Part shown: positions 61,281-64,000 of the stretch, piece by piece
How the letters are laid out: each line of letters opens with the position of its first letter
How positions within the stretch are numbered: the stretch's first letter is position 1
Origin: Qipengyuania_B sp965214525
Lineage (GTDB): Bacteria; Pseudomonadota; Alphaproteobacteria; Sphingomonadales; Sphingomonadaceae
NCBI GenBank assembly: GCA_965214525.1
Contig: OZ243959.1
Coordinates: 2,170,001-2,234,000, forward strand
DNA length: 64,000 nucleotides
Reading direction: 5' to 3'
Notes under the pieces: generated by a model
Databases searched by the model: none
What the model saw: the letters and a program-made list of their open reading frames with translations, nothing else
What the model was told of the DNA's origin: nothing
Made by a program: the position numbers and the translations under genes

Positions 61281-62441
61281 TCACAGGGCAAGCTTGCTGA
61301 GCGCATCGACCGCGGCGTTCCTCGTGAGGTGCCCATAATGACGCTCAATCATTTCAGCGCTGGTGCCCGAAATCTGCGCGATCGTTAGCAGTGGAAGCCC
61401 ATCGCTAACGAGGTCAGTGATTGTGCTGTGACGCAATGTGTAGGCTGTGGCTTCGGCTGGCAAACCAGCAGTCGCGACGGCAGAGGCGATGGGAACCTTC
61501 CAGCTGTTCCGATCCCATGGTTTTCCATTGGATCGCATGAAAAGTGGCGCGCTCGGTAGTTTGTCCTTCGCTTGCGCGGAAAGCAGTTTTGTCGCGACCG
61601 GAGGCAATTTGATCCGCCGTGCCTTGCCAGTTTTGTCCTTTCCGACAGTCAGTTCCGCAGTGCGCTTGTCAAAGTCCCCAGCGGTAAGCGCCGCCAGCGC
61701 ACCGGGCCGCAACGGCAACAGGCAAAGCGCTCGCACAAACGGCTTTGCTTCTACCTCGGTATTTTCGACAAGCTTCCTTCGTTGGCCGAGATCAAGATAC
61801 AGCGTTCGCCGACCATTGGCATTGGGAATTGCCTTCAGGCCTTCCTGCCAAGCCGCCTCACTGTTAGGCGCGCCTGGCGACAGCACTTTTCCGAGCGCCG
61901 CCCGTAAAACCACCATATCGCGGTTGACCGTGGAAGCGGCGCGCTCGCGATGCACTGCCTCCCCCTCTTTTCGGCGGCTCACGAGCGCGGGCTGAGACTC
62001 CAACCGTGCTCGCCAATCAGCAACATGGCGGCGTCGCAATTTGGAAAGCTTCACCGTTGCGATCGGGTCATCGTAGACATAGCGCTTAAATCGCTGCTCA
62101 GCCTCGGGACGCGTTTTCGCATATTCCCGACAGGCATCCGCCACAGTCTCGATCTTCGCGCGAATCTCGCCGCCAGCCTCCACCAGCTCTGCCAGCCTTT
62201 CGGCCTCCTTCTTCGCGGCCGCGAATATTTCATTTCCTTGTAGCGCGCCAAAATCACCGAGAGATTTGACCCGATACTTCCCGGCGTCCTCATCATACAC
62301 GCGAGCTATCCAAGTGCCTTTCCCACCGCACTTCGAAGGCCGGAAGCCAAGAAAGCAGCCTGCACGGAGCCGTTGCCAATGAGGTTCACGCTGGACCTTC
62401 AGGCGTTCCCGTCCCCCAACTTTGCTCAAATCCAGCGCCAT
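61281..62441 (-). CDS. int: tyrosine-type integrase
   Basis: This 386-residue integrase has an N-terminal DUF4102-like arm-binding domain (WIARVYDEDAGKYRVKSLGD), a core-binding domain, and the catalytic domain with R in LLPLRPGALAAL, R-H in AYTLRHSTITD, and nucleophile Y in MIERHYGHLT. The usual first histidine of HxLRH is tyrosine here, a variant seen in active relatives. I chose ATG 62441 (MALDLSKVGG); a longer frame would read through the repeat at 62462-62481. It lies beside attR rather than beside the intact tRNA. Confidence 0.93.
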   Translation of the reverse strand: MALDLSKVGGRERLKVQREPHWQRLRAGCFLGFRPSKCGGKGTWIARVYDEDAGKYRVKSLGDFGALQGNEIFAAAKKEAERLAELVEAGGEIRAKIETVADACREYAKTRPEAEQRFKRYVYDDPIATVKLSKLRRRHVADWRARLESQPALVSRRKEGEAVHRERAASTVNRDMVVLRAALGKVLSPGAPNSEAAWQEGLKAIPNANGRRTLYLDLGQRRKLVENTEVEAKPFVRALCLLPLRPGALAALTAGDFDKRTAELTVGKDKTGKARRIKLPPVATKLLSAQAKDKLPSAPLFMRSNGKPWDRNSWKVPIASAVATAGLPAEATAYTLRHSTITDLVSDGLPLLTIAQISGTSAEMIERHYGHLTRNAAVDALSKLAL

Positions 62442-62461
62442 GGCGAATGCGTCCTCCGGCC

Positions 62462-62481
62462 AGTATGGAATGCGTATGGAA
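62462..62481 (+). repeat. putative integrase arm site, right (upstream of int)
   Basis: An exact copy of the 20-mer at 47670-47689, located 20 bases upstream of the integrase start. It could bind the integrase or AlpA protein and so also regulate int. Confidence 0.55.
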
Positions 62482-62576
62482 TACATCAGGGGACATATCG
62501 GAACAAGCAGGCATCTCAAACTATTGATCCAACACCTTTCTTATGATCAGGAATGTCCCTGAATGTGCCATTTCCG

Positions 62577-62625
62577 TGCCCTCCGAAGGCAGAGGTCACA
62601 GGTTCGAATCCTGTCGGGTGCGCCA
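62577..62625 (+). repeat. attR core (tRNA-Arg 3'-half duplicate)
   Basis: A perfect 49-bp copy of 47587-47635. The 5' half of the tRNA is absent here, so this copy is not a functional tRNA and marks the right edge of the island. Confidence 0.95.
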
Positions 62626-62711
62626 GTCCTGTCGGTTAAGCCGGCAGCCACCAAGCTTGCGGAGATACCGTATGGCGTTGCGAGAGCAACCATACGAGGC
62701 CGTTCGACAAG

Positions 62712-62912
62712 ATGGGGCTGCTTGAGGAGGTGCTTGCAACGCCGGCCAACCCCCGGGTGCACGACGGCAGCGGCGCCAAATATCTCGATCGTAATTATGG
62801 TCAGGTGTTGATCGTTTGGGATCGCCTGTTCGGCAGCTTCCACCGCGCGGGGGAATACCCTACTTTCGGGCTGGTCAAGCCGCTGCAAAGCTACAAGCTG
62901 TGGGACATTTAG
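62712..62912 (+). pseudogene. C-terminal fragment of a sterol desaturase-family gene
   Basis: The fragment reads MGLLEEVLATPANPRVHDGS, then YLDRNYGQVLIVWDRLFGSF, and ends KPLQSYKLWDI. This equals the last third of a sterol desaturase/fatty acid hydroxylase. The histidine box that should read HHRVHH is NPRVHD, so metal ligands are lost, and the N-terminal two thirds are missing. In-frame similarity (RPFDK) starts a few codons before the ATG. A hairpin (CGTATGG/CCATACG, 62669-62696) lies upstream. From 62913 to 63114 I see no gene. Confidence 0.75.
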
Positions 62913-63114
62913 ACCCCTGGCTTTCAATGGCTGCTCGGCCAGATGAAGACCGCCACGCGGTGAAGCGACCGTTTGCTATACCTTGGGAAGCCGCTTGGCC
63001 CGTCGCATGACGGCGCGCACGAGGCCAGCGTAACCATCCGGGCGGCGGGGCCGGTTCGGTAACGATCTGCAACGTGTTGCCGGGCAACCGGGTGAGGCTG
63101 ACGGGCCCAGGCGA

Positions 63115-63999
63115 TCAGGTGACCATGAGCATCGATTTGAAACCCGCCAGATCGTTCAGCGGACCGGTTTCGATGACCTTGCCGTCCGCCAGAACCACCC
63201 CCCAGTCGCAAAACGACAGGGTGCTGGCATGGTGGCTGATGACGATGGTCGTGCGATCGCGGGCACCGGTTTGGAGAAGTTCGAACAGTTTCTTCTCGGA
63301 CAGTCCGTCCACCGCGTTGGTCGCCTCGTCCAGGATCAGGATCTGCGGTTTCCGGCCCAAGGCGCGGGCAATGCCGATTCGCTGCCGCTGCCCCCCCGAA
63401 AGGGCCAGACCGCGCCCCCCGACCCGGGTTTGATAGCCTTCCGGAAACGATTCGATGAAATCGTCGGCATGCGCCAAACGGGCGGCTTCCTGAATATCGG
63501 CGAACGGCATGTCGAGAACGCCGAAGGCGATGTTGTCCGCGATGGTCCCTTCGACCAGATCGATGTCCTGGCCGGCAATGCCGATTGCGCGGCGCCATTG
63601 CCGGCTGTCCGTATCCGACAAAGGGAAGTCGTTCACCATGATGCGCCCGCTGCCTGGTTCGAGCAGGCGGCATAACAGGTTAATGACCGTCGATTTTCCC
63701 GATCCCGAATGTCCGATCAGAGCGGTGGTGCAGCCTCGCCGAAACGAGAACGAGACATCCTGCAGCGCTGCCTTCGCTTCGCGTTCGGCGTAAGTGAAGC
63801 CGACATTCTCAAAATCGATGGACGTCTCGAGTTTCTGGAATGCCCTGCCTTCCTGTGATGGTGCGGTTTGTTTTGCATCGAGCAGCCATTCGACTTCCCG
63901 CAATTGCGCGTTCGACCCCGCCACTGCCAGTCCGGAAGTCTCCAGCGTGCGCAGATGCGGCTGCATGCGGTTGAGCAAAACGAGAAAGGCGGCGAGAAC
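63115..63999 (-). CDS. ABC transporter (permease-ATPase fusion), 3' part only
   Basis: The visible C-terminal part holds a full ABC ATPase: Walker A GHSGSGKST, Q-loop GIAGQDIDLVEG, signature LSGGQRQRIGIARAL, Walker B ILILDEATN and H-loop VISHHAST. The frame runs off the window, and upstream residues (FLVLLNRMQPHLR) look like the end of the last membrane span of an exporter half-transporter such as MsbA-type or type I secretion ATPases. Start and substrate are outside view. Confidence 0.9.
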   Translation of the reverse strand, partial: VLAAFLVLLNRMQPHLRTLETSGLAVAGSNAQLREVEWLLDAKQTAPSQEGRAFQKLETSIDFENVGFTYAEREAKAALQDVSFSFRRGCTTALIGHSGSGKSTVINLLCRLLEPGSGRIMVNDFPLSDTDSRQWRRAIGIAGQDIDLVEGTIADNIAFGVLDMPFADIQEAARLAHADDFIESFPEGYQTRVGGRGLALSGGQRQRIGIARALGRKPQILILDEATNAVDGLSEKKLFELLQTGARDRTTIVISHHASTLSFCDWGVVLADGKVIETGPLNDLAGFKSMLMVT

Positions 64000-64000
64000 G

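Noticed and set aside
62547..62927. Minus-strand frame with GAPDRIRTCDLCLRR
   Set aside because: It is the tRNA remnant of attR in reverse translation and not a gene.

Overview
The window is GC-rich chromosomal DNA from an alphaproteobacterium, most likely a sphingomonad close to Erythrobacteraceae. Support comes from a fused ThiS-ThiG protein, an Rrf2-headed suf operon, MmcB behind a GTTC-N7-GTTC SOS box, a PAS_5-type protein, DUF2093, and an iron-free mix of housekeeping genes typical of that group. The family assignment is inference from gene content, because no rRNA is present.

Region 1 (1-6740) is host core: an esterase lipoprotein, rpsI-rplM, heme A synthase, a MerC-like protein with thiSG, and a 50-residue membrane microprotein coupled to an MBL-fold hydrolase. 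Region 2 (6740-9164) is a decaying acquired patch: a TetR regulator, its operator, and an SDR gene and a SnoaL-like gene that carry about five frameshifts between them. Region 3 (9165-15836) holds an acyl-CoA ligase, ggt, pyrD and a DUF885 peptidase-like lipoprotein. Region 4 (16003-24564) is the suf operon (Rrf2 regulator, sufB, sufC, sufD, sufS, sufT, sufA). Between sufB and sufC it is interrupted by two DUF559 nuclease relics, one of them framed by inverted palindromes and by a duplicated end of sufB, and by a glycosyltransferase-like gene. A REP-like inverted pair has also been absorbed in frame into the N-terminus of SufS. Region 5 (24578-47417) is more host core: pfkB-type kinase, purD/xseA with overlapping divergent starts, an M23 peptidase, rpmB, tadA, RNase T2, nadC, a LytTR two-component pair, a five-gene envelope-proteolysis cluster, a large acidic PAS protein and mmcB.

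Region 6 (47587-62625) is a 15-kb genomic island integrated into the 3' half of tRNA-Arg(CCG). It is bounded by 49-bp perfect direct repeats and carries its own tyrosine integrase, AlpA-like regulator and HUH-type replication protein, but no virion genes, so it resembles a P4-like satellite or a small integrative element. Its cargo is defence: (i) a translationally coupled four-gene operon of a large N6-adenine-type DNA methyltransferase, a PUA/EVE-like plus GIY-YIG protein, an SF2 helicase and a second GIY-YIG nuclease, which looks like an uncharacterised restriction-modification-like system; and (ii) an IetA/IetS pair (AAA+ ATPase with subtilisin-like protease) behind an operator-like region.

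Region 7 (62626-64000) is host DNA again: a fragment of a sterol desaturase gene and the 3' part of an ABC transporter gene that runs off the window.
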